A stretch of DNA of 64,000 bases from Hahella sp050299855 (GCA_050299855.1 JBNKWQ010000051.1:62001-126000), one strand, 5' to 3'; shown: positions 17,369-26,201, counted from the stretch's first letter. The notes: generated by a model not told the origin, from the letters alone. A program made the numbers and translations.

Positions 17369-17905
17369 CTACACCGCTAATTCTGGAATCAACAGCGCCA
17401 AATCGGTGGCTCCGACATCCATACCGAATTGGCTTAGTAACGTGGTGACCTGGCCCCGATGATGAGTTTGGTGGTTGAAAAAGTGCAGCAACAACAGACC
17501 AAACTCCCTGGTGTAAGGTTTGCCCTGGCTACTGTGATAAGACAACGGCTGCTCAAGATCTTCCTCTTTCAGGCTGCCACACCAATCCTGGATAATCTGA
17601 TCCAGACGACCACGTGCAGCACTGAGTTCCGCAAAATCAGCAAACAGGATTTGATCCAGAACTTTGGGTTTTGGCAAAGAATCCAAATGGTTTAATTCAG
17701 GAAAAGCACTGGAATGTGCCCGATATCGATTGAGCCAAATCAGATCAGCCACCATCAGATGATTGAGAGTTCCCATCACTGACTTGAAAAATGCCCCCCG
17801 ATCCTCCCACAGGCTTTTTGCGTCGAGTTTCATCGCAACGTCATAAATCTTGCGGTTCATCCACTGATTATATTGTGCCAAAAGACGAAAATAGTTTACG
17901 GACAT
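17369..17905 (-). CDS. DinB family protein
   Basis: A 178-residue four-helix bundle protein of the DinB/YfiT superfamily (metal-dependent thiol transferase-like, not polymerase IV). Seen: YFRLLAQYNQWMNRKIYD at the N-terminus, MGTLNHLMVADLIWLNRY with the first metal-type His, and LLLHFFNHQTHHRGQVTTLL carrying the paired C-terminal His residues. The three-His set for a divalent metal appears complete. Likely role: stress-related thiol transferase using bacillithiol, mycothiol or glutathione-like partners; the substrate is unknown. Confidence 0.85.
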   Translation of the reverse strand: MSVNYFRLLAQYNQWMNRKIYDVAMKLDAKSLWEDRGAFFKSVMGTLNHLMVADLIWLNRYRAHSSAFPELNHLDSLPKPKVLDQILFADFAELSAARGRLDQIIQDWCGSLKEEDLEQPLSYHSSQGKPYTREFGLLLLHFFNHQTHHRGQVTTLLSQFGMDVGATDLALLIPELAV

Positions 17906-17979
17906 GATTGAACTCCCTTTGTTTTGGCCAGGCCCCGGGTCTCAGCGCCCGACCTGCAGGTTTAGGCATGAGCCTATGT

Positions 17980-18015
17980 GGTCCTTGAGATAAAACTGGT
18001 CCTTGAGATAAAACT
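17980..18015. repeat. 18-bp perfect tandem duplication
   Basis: Two adjacent perfect copies of GGTCCTTGAGATAAAACT (17980-17997 and 17998-18015), just after the stop of the diguanylate cyclase gene and before the DinB gene. A recent slippage duplication is likely. Confidence 0.9.
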
Positions 18016-18019
18016 GTAG

Positions 18020-19009
18020 TCAAGCCACTTTGCGCTTTCCAGTCAGCGTAGGGGCACACATAAGGGTATCGCGGCCTTCCTGCTTGGCTCTATATAGAGC
18101 GTCATCCGCAGCTTTGAGCCACGAGGTCAGCGAATAACTATCACCGCATTCTGCAATCCCGATACTGATAGTGACTTTTTCCGGGATTGAATGCACCTGT
18201 TCACGGCAGGATTGAATCAGATGCTCCGCGACCTCTCTGCCCTGAACCAGACCGGTGTGCCGCAACAACAATAGAAATTCCTCGCCCCCAAGCCGGGCCA
18301 GCATATCTGCTGACCTTACCCGCTCTTTCATTAGGTGGGATACTGCAATAAGCACTTCATCCCCTTTGATATGGCCGTGCTGATCGTTAATTTTCTTAAA
18401 GTGGTCCAGATCAATGATCAGCAAGGTGGAACTCTGCCCATAGCGAGCTTTGATTTCCAGGGCTTCTTGAATCGCACGCATCGCCTCGCGACGGTTATAC
18501 AGCCCTGTCAGACTATCCGTGACCACCAACTGCCGTAACCGCTGTTCATTCTGCTGGCGATCATGGGAAAAGAAAATGGCAAAACTATTGGCCAATACCT
18601 GGGCAGCAACAAATCTGGCCACCATGGCAGGATCAAGATAACGTCCCAGCAGTAGGGTCAACACACCGATAAACAAAACGTTGGCAGCAATGGCCTTTCT
18701 GAGGCTCAGCTGAAAATAGAGGAACAACATAAGAGGAAAAGACCAGTAAGTGGCATATTCAGGACTGATACTGACAATCCCCCATATGACAAGTCCTGGG
18801 GCCAAGGATGTCAGCGCTTTCGCGATGACATAGTAACGGTGGTTTTCTGGCGTGATAAAGGAGAGAAAGAAGAAAAATGATGTGGCGATGGCACCAATAA
18901 CATTACCAATATGACCATGCCAGAAATATCCGAACCAAAAGGGCACCAGTAACAAAACTGCAATTAGCTCAAGCTTTTTACGTAATGAAAGTGCCAAAAA
19001 CCATTGCAT
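18020..19009 (-). CDS. membrane diguanylate cyclase (GGDEF)
   Basis: A 329-residue inner-membrane protein. The N-terminal half (about residues 15-155) has five or six hydrophobic helices with no recognised sensory domain; the C-terminal half (about 165-320) is a GGDEF domain. The active site is GGEEF, and RSAD lies exactly five residues upstream, a full RxxD product-inhibition site. It should make c-di-GMP from two GTP at the membrane and be feedback-inhibited. No operon partner. It is one of three c-di-GMP genes in the window. Confidence 0.93.
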   Translation of the reverse strand: MQWFLALSLRKKLELIAVLLLVPFWFGYFWHGHIGNVIGAIATSFFFFLSFITPENHRYYVIAKALTSLAPGLVIWGIVSISPEYATYWSFPLMLFLYFQLSLRKAIAANVLFIGVLTLLLGRYLDPAMVARFVAAQVLANSFAIFFSHDRQQNEQRLRQLVVTDSLTGLYNRREAMRAIQEALEIKARYGQSSTLLIIDLDHFKKINDQHGHIKGDEVLIAVSHLMKERVRSADMLARLGGEEFLLLLRHTGLVQGREVAEHLIQSCREQVHSIPEKVTISIGIAECGDSYSLTSWLKAADDALYRAKQEGRDTLMCAPTLTGKRKVA

Positions 19010-19108
19010 ATATAACTACCTGATCTAGGACCCGATCTATGGCCGGTAAAATAGCCAGCGCGCCAACCTGTGCCATGACACATTTTAGCTCATAGCTGTC
19101 CGAGGGTT

Positions 19109-19594
19109 TTATGCCTGCTTAATATTGGTAATACTGCCATACAATCCATCGGTCAGACCCAATAAATCCGTAGGGGAAAGTTCTATTTCCAAACCCCGAC
19201 GCCCGGCACTGACATAAATTGTGGACAGATCTTCTGCAGACTGATCCAACACCAGGGGTAAAGGTTTCTTCTGCCCTATGGGACTGATGCCACCGACGAC
19301 ATATCCGGTATTGCGTTCAGCTACCTTGGGGTCTGCCATTTCAGCCTTTTTAGCGCCAAGTATTTTGGCGATAGCTTTGAGGTCCAGCAAGCCATTCACA
19401 GGTACAACACCTACAGCCAGAGATTGCTTAGCGCCAGTGATGCTGACCAGTAACGTTTTAAACACCTGCCTGTGATCCAGCCCCAAGAGATTTGCAGCCT
19501 CTTCACCATAGGATTCAGCCTTTGGATCGTGCGCATATTCATGGATGCGAAATGTTACACCGGCTTTTTTGGCCGCATTGATCGCAGGTGTCAC
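19109..19594 (-). CDS. ybaK: Cys-tRNA(Pro)/Cys-tRNA(Cys) deacylase YbaK
   Basis: A 161-residue trans-editing domain protein. It aligns by eye along its length with E. coli YbaK: TPAINAAKKAGVTFRIHEY, QVFKTLLVSI, KKAEMADPKVAERNTGYVVG, GGISPIGQKKPLP and YVSAGRRGLEIEL, with the invariant Lys of VFKT. It hydrolyses mischarged Cys-tRNA(Pro). GTG 19594 is chosen because homologues begin at (M)TPA; the open frame continues upstream to a TTG at 19639 without conservation. Confidence 0.92.
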   Translation of the reverse strand: MTPAINAAKKAGVTFRIHEYAHDPKAESYGEEAANLLGLDHRQVFKTLLVSITGAKQSLAVGVVPVNGLLDLKAIAKILGAKKAEMADPKVAERNTGYVVGGISPIGQKKPLPLVLDQSAEDLSTIYVSAGRRGLEIELSPTDLLGLTDGLYGSITNIKQA

Positions 19595-19816
19595 GGCAAA
19601 CCACTCAATGGTTAACGCTGAGGATAAAGCCCAGCTCAAAAAATAAGCCGCTTATTACACCACCAATTTAAGCCCATTGCACCCCTTAAGATGTACCGAA
19701 GCCATTGCCATATTTCGCCATATTTGCCACCTGATTTGCCTCGCCAGGTCCTCAGGAGTGCCGGTTTCACACGGCACAATACCAACAAACCGGACCCACA
19801 GTGTAAGGATTCAACA

Positions 19817-22222
19817 ATGACAAATATGGTCACCCTGGCTTCAGCTGGACACCGCCCCAATCGACCTATATCCAATAATCAACCTATATCCAATAATCGA
19901 CCTATAACCAAAAACAGGCCTATAACCAAGCGCCCTTCCATTATTCTGGACACTTACCACGGGTTTCATAACTCTGCAGATAGCGATATTCATCGGCATC
20001 CCAGCCCGCTCACCAGGGAACTTTCCTCCGCGGATAAACGGGATTGGTGGCTGCTCGGCAGCCTTTGGATCCTGCTCTGCCTGATCTCTGTCGCCACCAC
20101 CAGTCAGGCTGCAGATATTGACTACGACCAGGTTCGCAGCGGTGAATTATTCTTCAGTTCCCGGACCACCTCAGAATACACCCCTGCCCTGACTTTGCAT
20201 TCGGACTATGACACTGAAGTCACTGGACTCATTGCTGAAACCAGGCTGGAACAGTCTTTCGCTAACACCAGTGAGGATTGGCAGGAAGCCGTTTACGTAT
20301 TTCCCCTGCCGGATGACGCGGCAGTATATCGTATGGAGATGCAGATAGGCGCGCGGACCATAATAGGGGAAATTCAGGAAAAGGAAGCCGCCGAAAAAAC
20401 TTACCAGTCTGCCAGGCAAGCCGGTCAGCAGGCAGCGGTAGTACACCAGCGCAGACCTAATATGTTCACCCATAAAATTGCCAATATCCCCCCTGGTGAG
20501 GCGGTTACCATCAGGATCTTCTACCAACAAAATATCCGCTATCATGCCGGAGACTTTACCCTCTCCTTGCCGCTGACCATCACTCCACGTTACATGCCGG
20601 GTAGTCAGGAGCTGGACCAGGCACAACTTGACCATCTGCGTGAGCGGCTGCAAGGCTCCCTGGAGACAGCAACCACTGGCTGGGCTACGCCCAGTACGTC
20701 AGTACCGGATGCGGATCTAATCAGCCCTTATACAGTGCCGCCAAACTCCATGACCGCTGCCGGCCATCAGACCAATATCAAAGTGAGCATCCAGGCCGGC
20801 CTTGCACTGGAGAGCATTGAGAGTGTTACCCACAAAATAAACTGGCAGCTACAGGACAATCACTACGAAGTCAGCCTGGATGAAACACAAACCCTTGCCG
20901 ACCAGGATTTTGTACTCACCTGGCAGGTAGCCGACGGCCAGAGACCACAGGCAGCCGTATTTAAACAAACACTGGATGGCAGCACCTACGCGCAGGTAAT
21001 GCTGGTGCCGCCCCTGGAGGAAGATGAAGCTTTGAGCCTCCCAAGGGAAATGATTTGGGTTATCGACACATCAGGATCGATGGAAGGTGTCTCTATTGAA
21101 CAGGCGCGGGAAGCTTTGACGCAGGCGCTCAATACACTGAATCCCAAAGACCGCTTTAATATTATTGAATTCAATTCGGATGCACATGCACTATTTCCCC
21201 ACGCTGTTCAGGCTCAGCAGATGGCCCTGAATCAGGCGCAACAATTTGTACACTCCCTGCGCGCCGACGGCGGCACTGAAATAAGCTCCGCACTTACTCT
21301 GGCCTTACGGGACCCAGCCCCTGCCGGTTATGTTCGCCAGGTAGTATTCCTGACCGACGGTAGTGTCGGTAATGAATCAGAGCTATTCCGGCAGATCACT
21401 GAATCGCTTGGTCAGTCGCGCTTGTTTACTGTCGGAATAGGCCCAGCACCCAACCGTTTCTTCATGCGTAAAGCAGCCCAGTTTGGTCGTGGCAGTTACA
21501 TCCATATCAATGACCTGGCAGAAGTTCAACGTAAAGTAAGCGAGCTGATCAATGATTTGCGCTTCCCCAGCCTGCGGGATATTCAGATCAGCCAGGACAG
21601 TCATAGCCCTCATTTGAGCCCTGAGAAAAAAGACGACCAGGTGTCGCAGGCTAATGCCAAATTAAAAGAGATCGAAATGTATCCACAAAGTATACCGGAC
21701 CTCTATCACGGCGATCCTGTCATGGCGCTGGTTAAGCTGGACTCCAGCAATACGGAAAACCTCAGCGTACAGGGGTTCAGTATGGGATTTGTGGTGGACC
21801 AGCAGGCGCTCTGGAAACGGAATATTGATTTATCGACAGCTGCATCGGGTAAAGGGATTGCACGCGCCTGGGCCAGACAGAAAATCGCCCATTGGCTGGA
21901 CCAGAAAAATCTGGGAACTCCCGAAGACAAAGTGAAAGCGGAGGTGCTGCCACTGGCTCTACAATTTCAGTTAATGAGTCCCTATACCAGCTTCGTCGCC
22001 GTAGACAAAACTCCGGTTCGCCCACCGCAGGAAGATCTGCGAACTGCCGCAGTGCCAAACCTGCTACCTAACGGCCTCTCTTCCAATATGGCCAGATTTC
22101 CTTCCACTGCGACTCCGTCATTGCTCTATCTGCAAATGGGTTCAGCTCTTTTAATGTGCGGCCTGCTGCTGATATTTGGACAACAAAAACTAAGGAGACC
22201 AGTGTGCGTCAACAGGCCCTAG
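19817..22222 (+). CDS. marine proteobacterial sortase target protein (VIT + vWA)
   Basis: An 801-residue cell-envelope protein. After an unusual N-terminal extension of about 75-80 residues comes a hydrophobic export segment (WWLLGSLWILLCLISVATTS, about residues 84-105). Next are a vault/inter-alpha-trypsin (VIT) domain (about 110-235, RLEQSFANTSEDWQEAVYVF) and a von Willebrand A domain with an intact MIDAS (DTSGSM about 417). The C-terminus is a sorting signal: a motif at 761-766 reading FPSTAT, a hydrophobic stretch 768-788, then QQKLRRP. The following gene is a sortase. Family members usually have LPxTG-like signals, so FPSTAT is a departure. ATG 19817 follows AAGGA. The function of the anchored protein is unknown; vWA suggests adhesion. 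Confidence 0.88.
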   Translation: MTNMVTLASAGHRPNRPISNNQPISNNRPITKNRPITKRPSIILDTYHGFHNSADSDIHRHPSPLTRELSSADKRDWWLLGSLWILLCLISVATTSQAADIDYDQVRSGELFFSSRTTSEYTPALTLHSDYDTEVTGLIAETRLEQSFANTSEDWQEAVYVFPLPDDAAVYRMEMQIGARTIIGEIQEKEAAEKTYQSARQAGQQAAVVHQRRPNMFTHKIANIPPGEAVTIRIFYQQNIRYHAGDFTLSLPLTITPRYMPGSQELDQAQLDHLRERLQGSLETATTGWATPSTSVPDADLISPYTVPPNSMTAAGHQTNIKVSIQAGLALESIESVTHKINWQLQDNHYEVSLDETQTLADQDFVLTWQVADGQRPQAAVFKQTLDGSTYAQVMLVPPLEEDEALSLPREMIWVIDTSGSMEGVSIEQAREALTQALNTLNPKDRFNIIEFNSDAHALFPHAVQAQQMALNQAQQFVHSLRADGGTEISSALTLALRDPAPAGYVRQVVFLTDGSVGNESELFRQITESLGQSRLFTVGIGPAPNRFFMRKAAQFGRGSYIHINDLAEVQRKVSELINDLRFPSLRDIQISQDSHSPHLSPEKKDDQVSQANAKLKEIEMYPQSIPDLYHGDPVMALVKLDSSNTENLSVQGFSMGFVVDQQALWKRNIDLSTAASGKGIARAWARQKIAHWLDQKNLGTPEDKVKAEVLPLALQFQLMSPYTSFVAVDKTPVRPPQEDLRTAAVPNLLPNGLSSNMARFPSTATPSLLYLQMGSALLMCGLLLIFGQQKLRRPVCVNRP
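19865..19930 (+). repeat. 18-bp in-frame tandem repeat (about 3.7 copies)
   Basis: Units start with CCTATA at 19865, 19883, 19901 and 19919. They encode the hexapeptide series RPISNN, QPISNN, RPITKN, RPITKR near the N-terminus of the sortase target. Since 18 is a multiple of three, copy-number change would keep the frame. Confidence 0.9.
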
Positions 22223-22857
22223 GTATTTTACTGACACTTATTGCCGGCCTGTTCCTGGGCCAAGGTGGTTACATACAACTCAAAGCGTTACTCGCTCAGT
22301 GGCTGCTGGAACAGTCCTGGGCAGCCACTCTGCAGCAGTCTCAGTTTGGGGCAGATCAATCAGTCATCGCTCAGAGTCCAAGCAAAGATAAAGCGGCAGA
22401 AACAAACTTTGCGCCCTGGCCCTGGGCTGACAGTCACCCGGTCGGCGAGATGTCGATACCGGCACTAAATGCCCACTGGATAGTGCTGGACGGCAGCAGC
22501 GGTCGCAACCTGGCCTTTGCCCCTACCCATATGAGCTCCAGTGCGACCGTCGGTAGCCCTGGTGTAAGTGTCATTTCTGCGCATAGAGACACTCACTTCG
22601 CAGTGCTTGAAAACCTTCATGTAGGACATCTGCTGCACTGGAAGAATCGTCTGGGGAAAGTACTAGACTATCAGGTGACCAAGGAGGAAGTGGTTGATGT
22701 GAACGCTTACCGGATCCGGCTGGACTCTGAAGCCGACGACAATATTCTGCTGCTGACAACCTGCTTCCCTTTTTACGGCAGCCCCGGCGGCCCCTTGCGC
22801 AAGGTGTTTTACCTAAGCCCGCTACGGTCTAGAGAGAATCATTCAGCAGCCACTTGA
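22204..22857 (+). CDS. class GN (marine proteobacterial) sortase
   Basis: A 217-residue membrane-anchored transpeptidase. One N-terminal helix (ALGILLTLIAGLFLGQGGY) is followed by the sortase beta-barrel. The catalytic triad is visible: His127 in SAHRDTHF, Cys187 in LLLTTCFPF and Arg199 in GGPLRKVFYL. It should cleave the sorting signal of the neighbouring vWA protein and transfer it to an envelope acceptor. GTG 22204 is chosen from GGAG spacing; it overlaps the target gene by 19 bp, so the pair is translationally coupled and forms a closed one-enzyme, one-substrate system. The 3' end overlaps a gene remnant on the other strand. Confidence 0.9.
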   Translation: MRQQALGILLTLIAGLFLGQGGYIQLKALLAQWLLEQSWAATLQQSQFGADQSVIAQSPSKDKAAETNFAPWPWADSHPVGEMSIPALNAHWIVLDGSSGRNLAFAPTHMSSSATVGSPGVSVISAHRDTHFAVLENLHVGHLLHWKNRLGKVLDYQVTKEEVVDVNAYRIRLDSEADDNILLLTTCFPFYGSPGGPLRKVFYLSPLRSRENHSAAT

Positions 22858-22990
22858 ATCCTTCGTAGGAATATTTCTCATAGATCAGATCAATCGACCC
22901 GTCCTGATACATGCTTAACAGCTCATGATGCAATGCTTCAATCAGATCTGGATCCATGGCCCTGTGGCACGCCATGGATCTTAGGGTCGT
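22829..22990 (-). pseudogene. remnant of a solute-binding protein (C-terminal end)
   Basis: The last about 50 codons read SMACHRAMDPDLIEALHHEL then MYQDGSIDLIYEKY. This resembles the C-terminal helices of family 3 amino-acid-type periplasmic binding proteins (pattern of a DPDL helix, then DGS/T-x3-IYEKY). Upstream of about 22990 the frame gives no recognisable domain, signal peptide or family-length protein (about 250 aa expected), so this is probably a decayed or truncated gene. It overlaps the sortase 3' end by 29 bp on the opposite strand. The alternative is a short unrelated protein of up to 106 aa starting at 23149. Confidence 0.4.
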
Positions 22991-23328
22991 CGGGAATACC
23001 AGCTCCATTACAGCCGCTTGCGTCCCGAACTGGCTCTGCCAGCAGAAAGACACGACGAATACCACCTGACATCTCAGGACGGTGTGATTTAGCGACAGTG
23101 ACGGTACAGACAAGCATACGCCACATTTCTTATTATCCAGCCAAACCAACGCTCAATTCACCCATAGATTGAGTATAGTCCGAGAAACTGAATTGGCTGG
23201 AAATACGACCAAACAGCACTGGGAACATCCTTATTTCTTGCACATTCTGTCCACAATTCTTCCCTGCTGAAGTTCTAGTTTGAATCCTGAATCAGATTAA
23301 TCAATAACGATGACACAGGAATTCAGTT

Positions 23329-24900
23329 ATGGGACGAATATCGCGCTCGGGTGCTTATGGACATCTTACTTTACCAATTGCTTTGGGTTTGCTTATCAGC
23401 GGCTGTGGTGGATCATCAGGCTCTGACGGCATTGCTGACACGGATTCGGAGGCTGATCAGACTGTCACGACAACCACCGTGGCAGACCAGGCCTTGCGCA
23501 CACTCATAGAAGACCGGGGGCTGACGCCACCGGACCTGGCCGCCCGTGATCTTCCCTCTATTGATGACCCGCTTCCACAACTGGGCCTTCAGCTGTTTTA
23601 CAGTAAAAGCCTGGGCGGAGGCTTTGATAGCGCCTGCGCTTCCTGCCACCACCCTGTCCTGGGCGGCGGTGACGGCCTTTCCCTTCCTGTGGGGACGGAC
23701 GCGGTCAATGCAGAACTCTTGGGGCCTGGTCGGGAACACAGCTCCGGATTGCCTCCGGTCCCCCGCAATGCCCCTACAGTGTTTAATTCCGGTCTTTGGG
23801 ACACAGGGCTGTTTTTGGACCTGAGGGTGGAAAGCATCGGGCAGGAAACCAACGCCAACGGCGCTTTGTCCGGAATTAGAACACCCGACTCCACCTTCGG
23901 AGTAGCGGACCCTGACGCGGGCGGTACGGGTAGTACCTTACCTGCAGCTCAGGCACGCTTTCCTGTGACCGAAAGTGACGAGATGAAAACCGATGCTTTC
24001 GAAAATGGCAGCAGTAATTCTGATATCCGTGACCATCTTGCCGGACGCCTGGGGAACTACGGCACAGGGGCCGGAGAGCTTATCAGTAATGACTGGCTGG
24101 CACAGTTTCGAGAAGCTTACGGCACCACGGCGGATGCGGAAACCCTGATTACCTTTGAGCACATCGCCGAGGCCCTGGGTGAGTTCGAACGATCCATGTT
24201 ATTTGTCGATAATCCCTGGTTCCGGTACCTGGAGGGCGACGAACTGGCCCTGAGTAATTCACAGAAACGGGGAGCCCAGCTGTTCTTCACACCGACCAAT
24301 CAAGGTGGAGCTGGATGCGCGGCTTGTCACAATGGCCCTCTATTTAGCGATGGGCAGACACACACCGTCGCCTTCCCCCAGTTCGGCCCCGGCAAAGGGG
24401 ATGGTAGCAATGACGACTTTGGCCGCGAACGTGAAACCGGCGATAGCGATGACCGCTATGAGTTTCGTACGCTAAGTCTTCTGAATGTGGCAAAAACGGG
24501 GCCCTATGGCCATGCCGGTACCTATCAGAACCTACAGGAAGTGATAAGGCACTATATTAATCCCAATCGCTCCGTTACGAACTTCTTCGCTGATGGCGGT
24601 GCCTGCCTGTTACCGCAATTTGCTGATCTGGACGATTGTGAAGAACTTTATCCAGACTCTCCAGACAACTCACAAGAGGCTCTAGACAAACTGCGCCGGG
24701 AACAACAACGTGGGGAATCCCAGTTGGTGCAACCACGTCTAAACCAGGATGAAATCAATGATCTGGAGGCATTTCTGGAGGCCTTGACTGATCCCTGCGT
24801 TGAGAGCCGCGACTGCTTGGCCCCCTGGATAGCGGATGATGAGGACGATCCTGACGACCAGGTTCTGATTGCAGTTGATCGCAACGGTAACGAACTGTAG
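23329..24900 (+). CDS. di-heme cytochrome c peroxidase/MauG-family lipoprotein
   Basis: A 523-residue exported lipoprotein: lipobox LLISGC (Cys about residue 27), then a low-complexity linker of about 30 residues. Two covalent haem motifs follow, CASCH (about 103-107, context DSACASCHHPVLGGG) and CAACH (about 334-338, GAGCAACHNGPLFSDG). This is the CcpA/MauG two-domain plan, but at about 520 aa it is longer than typical bacterial peroxidases (about 340 aa), with insertions and an acidic C-terminal tail (ADDEDDPDDQ). It would act in the periplasm on peroxide or oxidise a partner protein. It stands alone; no accessory gene is adjacent. Confidence 0.88.
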   Translation: MGRISRSGAYGHLTLPIALGLLISGCGGSSGSDGIADTDSEADQTVTTTTVADQALRTLIEDRGLTPPDLAARDLPSIDDPLPQLGLQLFYSKSLGGGFDSACASCHHPVLGGGDGLSLPVGTDAVNAELLGPGREHSSGLPPVPRNAPTVFNSGLWDTGLFLDLRVESIGQETNANGALSGIRTPDSTFGVADPDAGGTGSTLPAAQARFPVTESDEMKTDAFENGSSNSDIRDHLAGRLGNYGTGAGELISNDWLAQFREAYGTTADAETLITFEHIAEALGEFERSMLFVDNPWFRYLEGDELALSNSQKRGAQLFFTPTNQGGAGCAACHNGPLFSDGQTHTVAFPQFGPGKGDGSNDDFGRERETGDSDDRYEFRTLSLLNVAKTGPYGHAGTYQNLQEVIRHYINPNRSVTNFFADGGACLLPQFADLDDCEELYPDSPDNSQEALDKLRREQQRGESQLVQPRLNQDEINDLEAFLEALTDPCVESRDCLAPWIADDEDDPDDQVLIAVDRNGNEL

Positions 24901-25021
24901 GAAATCTCATCTGGAGAAAAGCTGCGCAGATGCAACCAGCTGCTTCCGGGCAGCTGGTGAAGGCCAGGCATTGCCTTGTCCTGAAATAGGTTGACACTTA
25001 TTTCTTGGTAAACACCTGAGT

Positions 25022-26059
25022 TCAATACAATTGCTGCTTCAGTTCAGCCTCAATCATGGCGGCCAGCTGAGCATGGATTTCTGAGCGGGGCCGGCCTCCT
25101 CCGTCGTTGCAAATAGCGGTGTCTTCCCCCTCAAGGCGCAGAACCTCCGGCGCTTCAGCTACACACTCACTGAAGGAACTGTATTGAGAAGCATCCTGCA
25201 CAATTTCATATTGAATTTGAGGGATAAACGCCTGGAGCCCTGATGCATTAAGTCCTGGTAAGAGTGTTACTGGGGATCCCAGATTGATCACTTTTACAGG
25301 CACCTGAATCTCTCTCAGGCTTGAAGAAGTAAAATTTAGGCTTAGCTCAGGATCAATGGCGACCACGACGACAACACGTTTGTCCAAGTGAGCAGCTGAA
25401 AGCTCAGTAAGATCGAGCTGCGTCAGATTTACCTGCTGACTGGCAAACCAATCACAATCAGGCCCAGTTGCGGGTACATCACAGGAATGGCGGAAGCTTT
25501 CAACATCCATCATAGCCCCTGCAACAGCCAAGGCAGTAGTTCCCCCCAACTGAAATCCCACTACTCCAACCCGGCCTGTCTTGATATGACCGGAGAAATC
25601 CTGGTTATTGGCCAATGCGTCCAGAGTCGCAGAATAATCAGCCGGGCGTAGCCAGATTTCAGGAATAGCAGCCTTAACATTTTGCATGCCAGGCTGGGGA
25701 GGTCGTGGAATCGCGACCACAAAGCCATGTGCTGCCAGATAAGCACCTGCCCAACTGCTGAGATGAGGAGCAGACCTCAATCCGCCATGGGCCATCAATA
25801 CTAACGGGAATACACCTTTGGCAATTGCTGCACCAGACCTTGCCGGCACACCTTTGAATACTGGGCTATCGCCTACCAGCATCATTGTTCCGCCGTGACT
25901 GGCTGGATACCAGACAGTCACACTCATGGAGGAATTCCGATGCGAGGCCAACACTTCCAGATTCCGAAAACCGACAGAGCCCCTACCGTAATCCAGTGCC
26001 GAGGCTGAAGTAGCAACGAGATGAAAGGCGAATATCAGAAATCGAAAATTAAGATTCAT
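25022..26059 (-). CDS. secreted alpha/beta-hydrolase-like protein with Gln at nucleophile position
   Basis: A 345-residue exported protein: signal peptide about 1-21 (FLIFAFHLVATSASA), then an alpha/beta-hydrolase domain resembling dienelactone hydrolase/PAF-acetylhydrolase lipoproteins (FPLVLMAHGGLRSAPHL oxyanion region, AAHGFVVAIPRP, DYSATLDAL). The nucleophile elbow that should read G-x-S-x-G is G168-F-Q170-L-G172, encoded by CAG, so the catalytic Ser is replaced by Gln and ordinary esterase activity is not expected. The rest of the fold, including VVVAIDPEL, looks intact, which argues against simple decay. Two Cys pairs in the mature part may form disulfides. Confidence 0.72.
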   Translation of the reverse strand: MNLNFRFLIFAFHLVATSASALDYGRGSVGFRNLEVLASHRNSSMSVTVWYPASHGGTMMLVGDSPVFKGVPARSGAAIAKGVFPLVLMAHGGLRSAPHLSSWAGAYLAAHGFVVAIPRPPQPGMQNVKAAIPEIWLRPADYSATLDALANNQDFSGHIKTGRVGVVGFQLGGTTALAVAGAMMDVESFRHSCDVPATGPDCDWFASQQVNLTQLDLTELSAAHLDKRVVVVVAIDPELSLNFTSSSLREIQVPVKVINLGSPVTLLPGLNASGLQAFIPQIQYEIVQDASQYSSFSECVAEAPEVLRLEGEDTAICNDGGGRPRSEIHAQLAAMIEAELKQQLY

Positions 26060-26136
26060 ATCAAACCCTTGGACTATTTGTAATGTATAAACAGTAAATA
26101 ACCGGAACTGTTGCTACGCTACTAAGAGACCAGGGT

Positions 26137-26170
26137 CCCCACGACCTAAATCACGATTCAGGTCGTGGGG
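26137..26170. repeat. 34-bp near-perfect palindrome
   Basis: CCCCACGACCT (26137-26147) and AGGTCGTGGGG (26160-26170) are an 11-bp perfect inverted repeat. The spacer (AAATCACGATTC) is itself nearly palindromic, so all but two of the 17 possible base pairs match. It lies between the hydrolase start and the 3' end of the adenine deaminase gene, with no T-tract. It may be an operator, a REP-like element, or a U-less mRNA 3' hairpin. Confidence 0.75.
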
Positions 26171-26201
26171 ATAACTTGCGACTGAAAACTTCTATCCACA
26201 A

